NCBI GenBank assembly: GCA_018220955.1
Contig: JAAOXV010000013.1
Span: forward strand, 1 to 40,257
Direction of reading: 5' to 3'
Length of the DNA stretch: 40,257 bases
Origin: Candidatus Altarchaeota archaeon
Lineage (GTDB): Archaea > SpSt-1190
In this document: positions 7,209 to 15,426 of the stretch, one piece after another
Layout: each line of letters starts with the position of its first letter
Position numbering within the stretch: position 1 is the first letter of the stretch
The notes under the pieces: generated by a model
Databases searched by the model: none
Seen by the model: the letters and a program-made list of their open reading frames with translations, nothing else
What the model was told of the DNA's origin: nothing
Program-made: the position numbers and the translations under genes

Positions 7209-9133
7209 CACCACACCACCGAGGATGCCATGCCTCCGAATATCATGGCTACACACACGGTTGTGATAGCATAAACCACCACACCGACTGTTAACATGTT
7301 TCCTATATTTGCGTATATTGTCATTTTGTCCCATCCGTCCAGGAGTCCACCAACGAATGTGCCGAGTATTGTCATTGTAAGTAGTATGTATATTCCAATA
7401 ATAAGCTGTAGGAATGAGGGTTGGATGATGCCTTCTACATTGATAAACTGAGAAACATAGCTATAGCCAACCATCTCTCCGCCGACAAGTGAGCTGACCT
7501 GGCGGACAATCTGCATTAGGATATTGCTGGTTATCTCACCAAGCCCAACAATCGTGCCGGTGACGAGTGGAATCAAAAACATTCCCTGAAATTTCAGACC
7601 ACTCACTGAGTCAGACATCATATCAGTTATTTTGTCTTTTACATCCTGCATGTTTTTCAGATAACGAGATACATTAATGGCGGTCGAACTAGCGCTGTAA
7701 GGACCTTTTTCAGCACTCTTTAACAGAATCAACATAATATTTTTTATTAAGTTAGATGGGAAGCTCAACATTGCACCATGCTGTTCATCAAAAAGCGATT
7801 TTTCAAGTGGCCAGCCAAGTCGACGGACCCTGGTGGATGCAGCATGAAAAAACAGTTCGACCTCAGTTCCTTTCATCCTACCAGCTACGTCTTCAATTGC
7901 CTCTTCGATAGGGACTCCTTCTGACATAACGCTACCGAGCTGATAAAGTCCAGATGCAAATTCCTTTTCCAGTACCTCCACCCGCTTCTTTGTCTCTATA
8001 TTTTCCTGCGCCCAGCTAAGTAGATAAAGTCCAATCGGAAGGCCAATCGCAATTATGCCAGGCAAGGTGGAGACAGCTGGCGATGTATCTGAATGTACCA
8101 TTGGTATAATGATGTATGGATCACTCATAAACCACAATAATTGGATGGCTCCGAACAACAAGGCACTGAGCAGCATGAGCGGCCAGACATTATAGCTCTT
8201 GCCGAATAACCGGAGTCTGTATTTGGTTTTGCTATAAGTAATTTCAGAAAGATTGCTGGGCCGTTTGCCGAGAATATAGACGACTGTGAGCGCAAGTACG
8301 AGCGGAAGCACGAAATCATAAATAATAAACATTGGCGGGCCAAAGTTACCACTTGAAGCAAATATACTGATGATTGGTGCCATGACCAGCAACAAGACAG
8401 GTAGCATCACACCGAACGCGTTTGCTATCATGACTGGTGTGCCGAGTCCTCGTGCAAATCCCTCCATTACGCCCTTGGTTCCATCAAGCACGACTGACAC
8501 TGATTTCTCAAGTGTTCTCCTTTTCTTGTCCCCTGTTTCTCTCATTGAGCTGGCCACAAGATAAATGGCCTCTGAGAAATGCGAAGACCATTCCTTTGCT
8601 TCAAGTGAATAGTCTGAAAGTGCTTCTTGCATATCTGGTTTGTTTCTGGTTTCAACCTCCCACAGCAGCCGCTTGAATACCCTGCCCAGCGGGTCAGGTA
8701 AATTTGCAGCAGTGAATGCTACACTACTTTCTAGATTGGGCGTCACCTCCATTGCGATTACCAGATACATAATCGCCAAAGGCGATTGGCCGAGCAGCTG
8801 CATTCGTCTGATTCTTGCCAAATATTTTGGATAATACACAAAGCTGGCAAACACAAAGAGCGGCAGCAGAAATGCGAAAAAGCTGGTTATGTCAGAACCA
8901 GAAAGCAGGAAGATGACCGAAATCGGAAGAGAAAAGACAGCTGCAATCACGCCAAGTGAGACCGCGCATTCAAAGCTGGTTTGAATCTCTGCCATTCTTA
9001 ACTCCTTGTCAAAGTCTTCATATTTCCAATTGATGTTTAGAACTTCGTGTGCCTTTTTTGCAGCTCGCTCATATCTACCCAGATCCAGTTCCTGGTCTTT
9101 TAGGAAAGTCTCATAATAATGGCTTTTTTCCAC
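7208..9133 (-). CDS. TadC/GspF-like platform membrane protein of a type IV pilus-like system
   Basis: Product of 641 aa with two copies of a T2SSF-like unit: each has a cytoplasmic helical block (about residues 90-230 and 395-530) followed by long membrane helices, with extra helices near the N-terminus and in the middle. This fits the inner-membrane platform protein that works with the secretion ATPase in archaeal type IV pili, archaella and Tad systems. Residues such as EVTPNLESS and the SMRETGDKKRR stretch sit where the family has its conserved cytoplasmic helices. GTG start at 9133 has a TATA-like box 25 bases upstream, so it may be leaderless. The next gene overlaps its stop. Confidence 0.8.
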   Translation of the reverse strand: MEKSHYYETFLKDQELDLGRYERAAKKAHEVLNINWKYEDFDKELRMAEIQTSFECAVSLGVIAAVFSLPISVIFLLSGSDITSFFAFLLPLFVFASFVYYPKYLARIRRMQLLGQSPLAIMYLVIAMEVTPNLESSVAFTAANLPDPLGRVFKRLLWEVETRNKPDMQEALSDYSLEAKEWSSHFSEAIYLVASSMRETGDKKRRTLEKSVSVVLDGTKGVMEGFARGLGTPVMIANAFGVMLPVLLLVMAPIISIFASSGNFGPPMFIIYDFVLPLVLALTVVYILGKRPSNLSEITYSKTKYRLRLFGKSYNVWPLMLLSALLFGAIQLLWFMSDPYIIIPMVHSDTSPAVSTLPGIIAIGLPIGLYLLSWAQENIETKKRVEVLEKEFASGLYQLGSVMSEGVPIEEAIEDVAGRMKGTEVELFFHAASTRVRRLGWPLEKSLFDEQHGAMLSFPSNLIKNIMLILLKSAEKGPYSASSTAINVSRYLKNMQDVKDKITDMMSDSVSGLKFQGMFLIPLVTGTIVGLGEITSNILMQIVRQVSSLVGGEMVGYSYVSQFINVEGIIQPSFLQLIIGIYILLTMTILGTFVGGLLDGWDKMTIYANIGNMLTVGVVVYAITTVCVAMIFGGMASSVVW

Positions 9134-9153
9134 ATTTTCAAGTAAATGCCCAA

Positions 9154-9162
9154 GTATTTATC
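9154..9162 (-). promoter_or_regulatory. TATA box before the TadC-like gene
   Basis: Minus strand reads GATAAATAC, centred 25 bases before the GTG at 9133, in the short gap after the ATPase stop. It predicts a separate leaderless transcript for the platform protein and the small genes behind it. Confidence 0.5.
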
Positions 9163-9166
9163 TCTT

Positions 9167-11371
9167 CTAGATGTTCTTACCAAGCCATCTTTCCCAACGG
9201 ACATAGACTTCTTTTGCATCAGCAGCGCCAAGCTCTTGTGAAACCGAGTCACTTATCATATGAAATATGTCATTTGATTGAACAACAAAACCTGCCTCGA
9301 GCAGCTCTGGTTTACCAGTCGAGTCAGCTACCTCGACCAACCTTTGTTTAATTTTGGCCCTGAGTTCGATATTATCCCAAACTTCATCAAAGTTACCGAC
9401 CCAAGCTCTAACTCGGCCAGCGATTGAGTTGATTACCTCGCTTTCTCCATCAAGCAAAACCTTGGTCGGCTCAATCCGGTCTGTCTTTGCATTATACTTC
9501 ATAAGGTCAACAAATCCGTGTTCCCTTAATGGATCATCTTCCCAGTGTTTGCGAACCTCGGTTATCTGAACCAGCCGACGAGCCTTATGCAGGCCGTCAG
9601 CAGTTTTGATTGGGTTCGCGACCAGTATTATGTCTGTTGCTTTAAAGCTGGTTCTTGGTATACCAAGGTCATTCACGACTCGGTCGAACACCCCATATGG
9701 TGAGTCGCCGTGTATGGTTCCAGCTACTACATTGGCCAGTGCACCCACTCGCATGGCCTCATATAATGCAATCGCTTCCTTGCTTCTAACCTCACCAATT
9801 ATGAGTGCACTGTCACCCAGACGCAAGCTAGTCCTGATGCCAGCAGCCGCATCCAGCTCGCTCTCCACACCTACAATCGGGCTCCTTACCTTCATTGGTT
9901 GGATATTATATCCCAACTCCATGAAATGTCTGACTGGTAGCTCAAGTGTGTCTTCGATTGTGATAATCCTATATCGCCTCATTATCTCTGTCATCAAGCT
10001 TTGTAGAACCGAAGTTTTCCCAGCTCCTCTTGTACCTGCGACCAGCATGGTTCTTGAACCATCAACAAAAAAGCTAATCAATCCGGCTGCGAGAGGTGAC
10101 ATCATTCCATGTTTGATGAATAAGGGTAAGGTCCAGGGTTTGGCACGATGTCTCCTAATTGCAAAGCTTAGCCCAAATGGACTCAGACTCTTGGTGATGG
10201 CTGCCACTCTGGCTCGAACCTGACCAAACTCGATATGAGTGTCTAAGACTGGATTGCTTTCATCGAGTGGTCTACCTGACTGTAATCTGAGTCTGGCCGC
10301 CCAGCTCTGAGTTTCCTCATAGGTTGGAAATATGTTAGTTTCACAGTCTTCTGCATCAGCATGATACACAAACACCGGATTTACTAGTGGTGCGTTTATG
10401 GTGATGTCCTGAATATGTGCATCCATTAACAAGAGCTCAAGCACACCAAAACCTACTGTTTCTCTAGTAATGATGTCTGCCAGCTTTTTCTTGTCAAGCT
10501 TGATTCGTCTATTATGTGCCTCTTCCTCAATCATATCTGCAGCTATGTTGTAGATTGCATCTCGTATGGCCTGCGGGTCCACCATTTCATCAGTTTTTGG
10601 TTTATACGCAATCAGACCTTCTTTGATTTTTTCAATTATGCTATATTCAATCTCGCTTAGCTTGAACTCAGGCGGGAGAATATGATAAAACAGTCTAACT
10701 CCTTCTGGTTTTCTAATTATGGTTACATCGGCCTCGCCGACCTTGTATGAATCTATTTCCTCACCGGCCGGATATTGGGCCATCAGCTTGGTGAATGTGA
10801 AATTAGGTCTAACACTTGGTCGGAATATTCGTCTATAGACTGTTCGATCACCTATTTTGTATCCTTCAAGCAGGGGCTGAACAAGCTTGATTAGCTGAAG
10901 TGATTCAAATGTTTCAATCAAGCCAGTCAGAATCTTTACATAATGAAATCGCCATTTTCGATAATTGGAATATACTTCTCGACCTGCCTCAATTTCCTGC
11001 CATCTTTTTTCTCTTTTTAGCTCAACATATGCACCAATTGGGTCTCTAATTGCAGTTCTTGAAATCATTTGCGCAAACTCAACCCACTCTTCCCCAATCG
11101 TGCAACCAGATGGTCTGACTTCTTCTGCACTCAGCTTCAAGCTATCAATCGAGTTTGCCAGCTCGACCAACATTCCAGTCTGCCTTTCATCATACTCACG
11201 TATTCGTCGCTCAATCAACACAAGTAAGTCCAGCTTCCTGAGCTTGCGAATAGCGAGTATGACTTGTTCCATACAGGCCTCGCTTTCCTCTATGGCTGGT
11301 GGAAACGGTTTTCCTGTCAGGTTCATCTCTAGAACTTTTTTATCCCCTACTTGCCTTGTTCGATAATCCAC
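9167..11371 (-). CDS. VirB11/TadA-family secretion ATPase
   Basis: Product of about 734 aa that powers pilus assembly or export. Numbering from a TTG at 11386: Walker A GTRGAGKT at about 451-458, Asp box EDTLELP at 478-484, Walker B region LIIGEVRS at 528-535, His box GTIHGD at 556-561. Upstream lies a long N-terminal region (about 300 residues) and the usual linker domain with DITINAP. I place the start at the GTG at 11371, because the TATA box at 11391-11400 is 25 bases before it and would be too close to the TTG. Long archaeal GspE/TadA-like ATPases next to TadC are typical of type IV pilus-like operons. It heads the 19-gene array. Confidence 0.85.
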   Translation of the reverse strand: MDYRTRQVGDKKVLEMNLTGKPFPPAIEESEACMEQVILAIRKLRKLDLLVLIERRIREYDERQTGMLVELANSIDSLKLSAEEVRPSGCTIGEEWVEFAQMISRTAIRDPIGAYVELKREKRWQEIEAGREVYSNYRKWRFHYVKILTGLIETFESLQLIKLVQPLLEGYKIGDRTVYRRIFRPSVRPNFTFTKLMAQYPAGEEIDSYKVGEADVTIIRKPEGVRLFYHILPPEFKLSEIEYSIIEKIKEGLIAYKPKTDEMVDPQAIRDAIYNIAADMIEEEAHNRRIKLDKKKLADIITRETVGFGVLELLLMDAHIQDITINAPLVNPVFVYHADAEDCETNIFPTYEETQSWAARLRLQSGRPLDESNPVLDTHIEFGQVRARVAAITKSLSPFGLSFAIRRHRAKPWTLPLFIKHGMMSPLAAGLISFFVDGSRTMLVAGTRGAGKTSVLQSLMTEIMRRYRIITIEDTLELPVRHFMELGYNIQPMKVRSPIVGVESELDAAAGIRTSLRLGDSALIIGEVRSKEAIALYEAMRVGALANVVAGTIHGDSPYGVFDRVVNDLGIPRTSFKATDIILVANPIKTADGLHKARRLVQITEVRKHWEDDPLREHGFVDLMKYNAKTDRIEPTKVLLDGESEVINSIAGRVRAWVGNFDEVWDNIELRAKIKQRLVEVADSTGKPELLEAGFVVQSNDIFHMISDSVSQELGAADAKEVYVRWERWLGKNI

Positions 11372-11390
11372 TAAAGTCTCTGACAAAGCT

Positions 11391-11400
11391 GGATATAAAT
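11391..11400 (-). promoter_or_regulatory. TATA box of the secretion array
   Basis: Minus strand reads ATTTATATCC, centred about 25 bases before the GTG at 11371. This is the main promoter of the array and supports the shorter N-terminus of the ATPase. Confidence 0.6.
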
Positions 11401-11442
11401 CTGTTCATCACTCAAATCTGGTTACAATCATAAAATGACAAG

Positions 11443-11450
11443 CTTTAAGT
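11443..11450 (+). promoter_or_regulatory. TATA box for gene starting 11472
   Basis: CTTTAAGT centred 25 bases before the ATG at 11472, divergent from the secretion array promoter. Confidence 0.45.
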
Positions 11451-11471
11451 ATGACTCTGACTAAATCTTGC

Positions 11472-11900
11472 ATGACCAAAAAAGCAAAAATCATGATGGA
11501 AACTGTTGAGACCACAAACAAGAGACAATACCATTTGTATCTCATTGATACAGGTTCTTATGAGGCGCCAACAGAAGAATCCCATAAAAACATAGTTGCT
11601 TTGATTGATACTGCTGATCCGTTGGAGTCGATTGATACTGCCAACTATCTTGCCATTGATGTTCCAACAGCGACCCCTGACAACCTAAGAGGATTGATAG
11701 GGACTAGACTTAATAAATTAAAATACAAAACAGATACAGGTTCAGATCGTATTACTAGACATACACCTATTGATATGCAGTTGGTGGATTTCAAAGAAAA
11801 ACAGATGATTGTGTTGTATACTGAAAGGATTGATGTTGCTGCAAAACTTGAAGCCATTAAACAAGGCTTTGAAAAAGACCTGCATTATTACTCTAGTTGA
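11472..11900 (+). CDS. Hypothetical soluble protein, 142 aa
   Basis: Not recognised. The product is hydrophilic, without membrane segment or signal, rich in Asp, Thr and Ile, and starts MTKKAKIMMETVE. The ATG at 11472 is chosen over an earlier one at 11451 because the TATA box is 25 bases before it. Base use is visibly more A+T-rich than in the neighbouring ATPase gene. It is divergent from the secretion array and not in an obvious operon except perhaps with the small zinc-ribbon gene behind it. Confidence 0.55.
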   Translation: MTKKAKIMMETVETTNKRQYHLYLIDTGSYEAPTEESHKNIVALIDTADPLESIDTANYLAIDVPTATPDNLRGLIGTRLNKLKYKTDTGSDRITRHTPIDMQLVDFKEKQMIVLYTERIDVAAKLEAIKQGFEKDLHYYSS

Positions 11901-11914
11901 AATCTGGATTTATT

Positions 11915-11982
11915 GGCATACCAGCACGACCCCACCGCAGTGGGTTCAGTCAAAAAGCCTGTCATCGGCATACCAGCACGAC
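11915..11982 (+). repeat. Two copies of a 16-bp direct repeat with following hairpins
   Basis: GGCATACCAGCACGAC occurs at 11915-11930 and 11967-11982. Each copy runs into a small hairpin: CCCAC-CGCA-GTGGG after the first and CGAC-TGTA-GTTG at the end of the second. The 52-base spacing is not a multiple of three, so this is not a coding repeat in one frame. It lies between two small genes. A structured RNA or a protein-binding site are both possible. Confidence 0.5.
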
Positions 11983-12033
11983 TGTAGTTGGGTCTATCTA
12001 GCCACCAATGCTCTACTAGTTTTGGTGCCCTAT

Positions 12034-12183
12034 ATGGGTGAGGTGAAGTGTCCTAACTGTAAGAGACAGTGGCCAGATGACGGGGGTGCGGGTTTGGTCA
12101 GATACTATCAATGTCCAATCTGCGGAACAGTGTTTGCAATAAACCAAGAGTTAAATCAATTAACTCTTAAAATATTCAGTTAG
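12034..12183 (+). CDS. Small zinc-ribbon-like protein, 49 aa
   Basis: Starts MGEVKCPNC and contains a second CPIC knuckle about 20 residues later, with an aromatic/hydrophobic tail. Two CxxC pairs in a 49-aa protein indicate a zinc ribbon, as in many small archaeal nucleic-acid or accessory proteins. The frame is open further upstream, but that part crosses the 16-bp repeats and looks non-coding, so the ATG at 12034 is used. No clear ribosome site or TATA box precedes it. Confidence 0.5.
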   Translation: MGEVKCPNCKRQWPDDGGAGLVRYYQCPICGTVFAINQELNQLTLKIFS

Positions 12184-12397
12184 GACGGCTCCTTCCCTTT
12201 TCCTGAAAATAGGTGTTTTTTCCATAAAGTGAATAAATGACATGATTATTATGAACATCGACATTTTAAACAACAATTATTTTTCACATAAAATGCTTTG
12301 ATGAGCACATTTTTCAAAGGTGTGAATAAGTGGTTATTTGGATAGTTTCACATGGTTAGGAGCACTCAATCATAGTAACAAGACCCCTAAGGGTTTG

Positions 12398-12417
12398 GGT
12401 TTGTTTAAAAGCAAACC
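12398..12417 (+). repeat. Inverted repeat just upstream of the S-layer TATA box
   Basis: GGTTTG and CAAACC form a perfect 6-bp inverted repeat around an 8-base TTTAAAAG core. It ends nine bases before the TATA box, a common place for an activator or a strong BRE-type element. The core itself is TATA-like. Confidence 0.4.
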
Positions 12418-12425
12418 GCCAAAGT

Positions 12426-12433
12426 CTTTTATA
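12426..12433 (+). promoter_or_regulatory. TATA box of the S-layer gene
   Basis: CTTTTATA. A transcript start about 26 bases downstream (near 12456) would give a leader of roughly 70 bases, unlike the leaderless genes around it. Confidence 0.55.
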
Positions 12434-12515
12434 CCAGAGTCCGACTAAGGGTTCTACAGGGGTGACTACAGTTACCCTTGTCGAAAAGTAGTTCGGCGAA
12501 AGCAGGACTACAAAA

Positions 12516-12520
12516 AGGTG
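12516..12520 (+). promoter_or_regulatory. Ribosome binding site of the S-layer gene
   Basis: AGGTG, seven bases before the ATG at 12528. It shows that this gene is translated from a leader and fixes the start. Confidence 0.6.
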
Positions 12521-12527
12521 AACGAAC

Positions 12528-14759
12528 ATGCAAGAAATAAAAGGAAAAATTAAGGTAGTTGCAGCAGCTTTGGCTGGGGGCCTCATGATAGGGGCAACAA
12601 TGGCTGGAGCAGTAGCAGCAAACCTTGGAGACCTACCAGCTCCGTTCGTAGAGAACAGTCAGCTGAACTCGCAGATCGTCATTGGTGCAAATGCAGCAGT
12701 AGCAGATGTTATTGCAGCAGCTCAGGTTTCGGCCGCACTCGGTGAATATATGATCAGCGCAGTATCAACTGGTGGAGCAACAACAGTCAGTGGCGGAACA
12801 CAAGACGAAGACGTTCTTGGAGCAGCGGTATACATCGGCTTAGGCAAGTATACTTTCAAGGATAACGACATTCCGAAACTACAGGACACTGAAATTAGTT
12901 TCAGTGATGACACATTTGATATCCACGAGGAAGTTATATTGGGTCAAACAAACCTGAAACTGGTTACTGGTGTAGGTACATCGGACATGTCTGGTATCAA
13001 TGATGCAGACACTTATGGCAGCGACGTAGCTTCCAAGACCTATATGAAGGTCACAGAGGACGACATCACATACAAGTATGTATTTGACGACAACGTGCCT
13101 GTTGGAGACATCGACACTACTCATCTATTGAAGATAAACTTCTTGGGTAGCCAACTCGAAATTTCAGCAGCAACCGAGTCTAACAATGCAACTTCAGGTG
13201 TGGACGAGGTTACCGTATCAATCGGTACTGAGTACGTTCTCGCACAAGGAGCAACAGCTGTTGTTGACGCTAAGACTGTTACAGTTGACACAATAGGCGA
13301 CTCTTCAGTAGCACTTTCGATTTCAGGAAGCGGCTGCTCTGATACAGACTTTGTAAGCTCAGGATCTACCTGGGAAACAAGCTGTGGAGTTGACGTGAAA
13401 GTCGAGAGTATATTGTATGTTGACGCAGGTCACGCTGACAACAAGGTAAAGGTTAGTATTGGTACAGATATTACCAAGACCTACAAGCACGGAGAAGCAT
13501 ATATCGGATATGAAGACGAAGACACTCCAACATGGGTATGGGACATCCTAATAGGTGTAGACGACAAGATTGATTCAATCGGTGTTGCATACAACTTGGA
13601 TATAACCAGCCTTGACGACTCGCCGATTTCGGTGGGTGGAGAGCTAGCTCTTCCAGGAGATTTCGTAGTGCTCAGGCTTGTAGACTACAATACTGATACC
13701 TATGGTCAGTTTGATGTCAAAATAGACAGCTCTGAAAAAATCTATGACGCAGCTGGAACAAACTTGTACGTGAGCAACCTACCAGTGCTTATATTTGATG
13801 GACCAGAAGACGATTCATTCGCAGGTGGAAGTTGGGAATCTGAAAAGATTGCTATACACTTAAACGCCACGGGTGCATATATCGGATACTGGGACACTGA
13901 TAAGAGCAAGTGGTTGTACCATGGCAAGAACGAGACCAACACTATTGGTGGTGGACTTAACTTCACTGCAAACTGGGATACTGCAGTTAACATCGTGCAG
14001 GATGACTCAATAATTGATGTCTACCTGAGAAACGCAGGATACCCAACCAGTGTCGATGCAGAGGCATACTTAGATGTCAGCGGTCACGCAGACACTCTAA
14101 TAATTGACCCAGCAGACGACCTGAGCTCATTGGGAGCAACAGCAAACCAGGCTGAATCTGGCGAAGTTACTCTTGGTGGTATTGATATCAGTACCTACAA
14201 GACCGATGTCAGAAGCAACTATGGTATAGTATTGTTAAACCCAGACAGCAACGGTGACACCGATAAGGTGAAGTTCCAAGTACCAGATGAACAGGTTAAA
14301 GTTAACGTATATCTAGGTGACCCAACTGGTGGAGCAACCGCTTCAGCAGCAGACATTACCTACACATACGCACCGATAACCACCGAAGTAGCAGTTATGG
14401 ATAGCGAGGCAAGTACCACACAACCGATGATCGTCATTGGTGGACCAGGTATCAACAGCCTAGCACAACAGCTATTAGGAAGCAGGGAAACTAGCTTTGA
14501 GGAATGGAAGACATTCTTCGGATACGATGACGCAACTGCCACAGGCAAAGGTGTTATCAAAGTCTATGACGCTGCAGACACACCTTGGACACAGCCCGCA
14601 GTACTAATTGCAGGTTGGGAAGCAAAAGATACCAGAGCAGCTGGTTACATATTTGCTAAATATCTCAGCCAAGAAGCAGTTAGCGAGTGGGACAGTAAGA
14701 CTAAGGTCGTAATTTCTGGTGAAACAGTCACTGGATCTACAGTCTCGTCAACCGAATAG
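12528..14759 (+). CDS. S-layer protein (methanococcal type)
   Basis: Product of 743 aa forming the surface lattice. A signal peptide occupies about residues 1-31 (basic start, hydrophobic core, AGAVAA). It is followed by LGDLPAPFV and IVIGANAAVADVIAAAQVS, the typical N-terminal S-layer domain of Methanococcales-like proteins. The middle is an acidic, Thr/Ser/Gly-rich beta region with aromatic GYEDED-like repeats. The C-terminal domain has the related IVIGGPGINSLAQQLL stretch and ends in VLIAGWEAKDTRAAGYIFAKYL, then a Ser/Thr tail with no membrane helix. Two cysteines lie close together mid-protein. Expressed from its own promoter with a leader and followed by a strong terminator, as fits an abundant protein. 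Confidence 0.9.
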   Translation: MQEIKGKIKVVAAALAGGLMIGATMAGAVAANLGDLPAPFVENSQLNSQIVIGANAAVADVIAAAQVSAALGEYMISAVSTGGATTVSGGTQDEDVLGAAVYIGLGKYTFKDNDIPKLQDTEISFSDDTFDIHEEVILGQTNLKLVTGVGTSDMSGINDADTYGSDVASKTYMKVTEDDITYKYVFDDNVPVGDIDTTHLLKINFLGSQLEISAATESNNATSGVDEVTVSIGTEYVLAQGATAVVDAKTVTVDTIGDSSVALSISGSGCSDTDFVSSGSTWETSCGVDVKVESILYVDAGHADNKVKVSIGTDITKTYKHGEAYIGYEDEDTPTWVWDILIGVDDKIDSIGVAYNLDITSLDDSPISVGGELALPGDFVVLRLVDYNTDTYGQFDVKIDSSEKIYDAAGTNLYVSNLPVLIFDGPEDDSFAGGSWESEKIAIHLNATGAYIGYWDTDKSKWLYHGKNETNTIGGGLNFTANWDTAVNIVQDDSIIDVYLRNAGYPTSVDAEAYLDVSGHADTLIIDPADDLSSLGATANQAESGEVTLGGIDISTYKTDVRSNYGIVLLNPDSNGDTDKVKFQVPDEQVKVNVYLGDPTGGATASAADITYTYAPITTEVAVMDSEASTTQPMIVIGGPGINSLAQQLLGSRETSFEEWKTFFGYDDATATGKGVIKVYDAADTPWTQPAVLIAGWEAKDTRAAGYIFAKYLSQEAVSEWDSKTKVVISGETVTGSTVSSTE

Positions 14760-14790
14760 GGTCTTAGACCCTTTCTTTTTTATTTTTTTA
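14758..14790 (+). terminator. Hairpin plus T-run terminator of the S-layer gene
   Basis: AGGGTC-TTA-GACCCT hairpin (14758-14772), overlapping the TAG stop, followed by TTTCTTTTTTATTTTTTTA. A second small hairpin GGGC-GTCA-GCCC follows at 14796-14807. Confidence 0.75.
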
Positions 14791-14818
14791 TATCTGGGCG
14801 TCAGCCCTATCAAAATAG

Positions 14819-14826
14819 TTTTAAAC
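14819..14826 (+). promoter_or_regulatory. TATA box of rpl10e
   Basis: TTTTAAAC, centred 25 bases before the ATG at 14847; predicts a leaderless ribosomal protein mRNA. Confidence 0.6.
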
Positions 14827-14846
14827 CCAGACCAAGCTCTTGAGAT

Positions 14847-15389
14847 ATGGGACTCAGACCTGGTTGGTGTTACCGAAAGCCGAAAAGACCGGCCTATACG
14901 CGTATCGCTAACAAAAAGATGAAAAAAGCATTTATTAGAGGTGTACCAGGCATAAGAATCCCTTTGTTTGATATGGGCAATAAGTCCAAGCGACAATGGA
15001 AATATGAGATAGACTTGATATCCAAGGATGAGATGCAGCTCAGGCATAACCAGCTAGAGGCGGCCAGGCAGACGATAAACAAAGAGCTTGTTAATATCTA
15101 TAGTAAACAGGGATTTTTTATGCGTCTTAGAACTTATCCACATCATGTAATGAGGGAGAATCCAATTGCGACAGGTGCAGGGGCTGACCGATTCCAGCGT
15201 GGGATGAAAAAATCGTTTGGCAAACCGATTGGCCGAGCTGCTCGAGTCAAGCCTGGCAGTATCATTTTTTCAATTTGGGTGGACAATATCGATAAGATTG
15301 ACATAATAAAGGCTGCAATGAGACGTGCAGCCCAGAAGATGTCTGGTCAATATACTATCAAGATAGACAAGTATGACGGCACGCTTTAA
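14847..15389 (+). CDS. rpl10e: Ribosomal protein L10e (uL16)
   Basis: Large-subunit protein at the central protuberance near the A site. Product of 180 aa, normal for archaea. It begins MGLRPGWCYRKPKRPAYTR, has the PGIRIPLFDMGNK segment, and the HHVMRENPIATGAGADRFQRGM loop that reaches the peptidyl transferase centre, followed by FGKPIGRAARV. It stands alone with its own TATA box and is leaderless. Strong identification by the loop sequence. Confidence 0.95.
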   Translation: MGLRPGWCYRKPKRPAYTRIANKKMKKAFIRGVPGIRIPLFDMGNKSKRQWKYEIDLISKDEMQLRHNQLEAARQTINKELVNIYSKQGFFMRLRTYPHHVMRENPIATGAGADRFQRGMKKSFGKPIGRAARVKPGSIIFSIWVDNIDKIDIIKAAMRRAAQKMSGQYTIKIDKYDGTL

Positions 15390-15397
15390 TCATAGCG

Positions 15398-15406
15398 TTT
15401 ATTAAA
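15398..15406 (+). promoter_or_regulatory. TATA box for gene starting 15427
   Basis: TTTATTAAA, centred 25 bases before the GTG at 15427. Confidence 0.55.
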
Positions 15407-15426
15407 GAGTCAGCTAAACTATTATT

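Larger units (their letters stand above)
12387..12453 (+). repeat. Direct repeat CTAAGGGTT flanking the S-layer promoter
   Basis: CTAAGGGTT at 12387-12395 and again at 12445-12453, one copy upstream and one downstream of the TATA box. An inverted relative, ACCCTT at 12474-12479, could pair with the second copy (AAGGGT 12447-12452). Possible operator or leader structure. Confidence 0.4.
12184..12527. other. Intergenic control region before the S-layer gene
   Basis: This 344-base stretch has no convincing gene. The first 200 bases are A+T-rich with several TATA-like runs and similar GTGAATAA stretches near 12230 and 12323. From about 12383 it holds repeats, an inverted repeat, a TATA box, a stem in or near the 5' leader and a ribosome site, which together look like the promoter of a highly expressed gene. 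Confidence 0.6.

Noticed and set aside
7011-7334. 107-aa version of the small gene behind TadC
   Set aside because: The first 42 residues lie within the TadC-like coding region and are not hydrophobic or conserved in look; the ATG overlapping the TadC stop is a better start.
9606-10223. 205-aa open frame on the plus strand
   Set aside because: It lies fully antisense inside the secretion ATPase gene, whose Walker and His-box motifs are clear; the antisense product has no recognisable features.
405-11371. Conjugation (type IV secretion) system
   Set aside because: The ATPase is VirB11-like, but its partner is a TadC/GspF-type platform, and there is no VirB4, VirD4 or relaxase; type IV pilus-like machinery fits better.
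11915-11982. CRISPR array
   Set aside because: Only two repeat copies, 16 bases long, with no regular spacers and no cas genes nearby.
11809-12183. Single 124-aa gene spanning the end of the 142-aa gene and the zinc ribbon
   Set aside because: Its first half overlaps a better-supported gene in another frame and crosses the non-coding 16-bp repeats; only the CxxC-containing end looks like protein.
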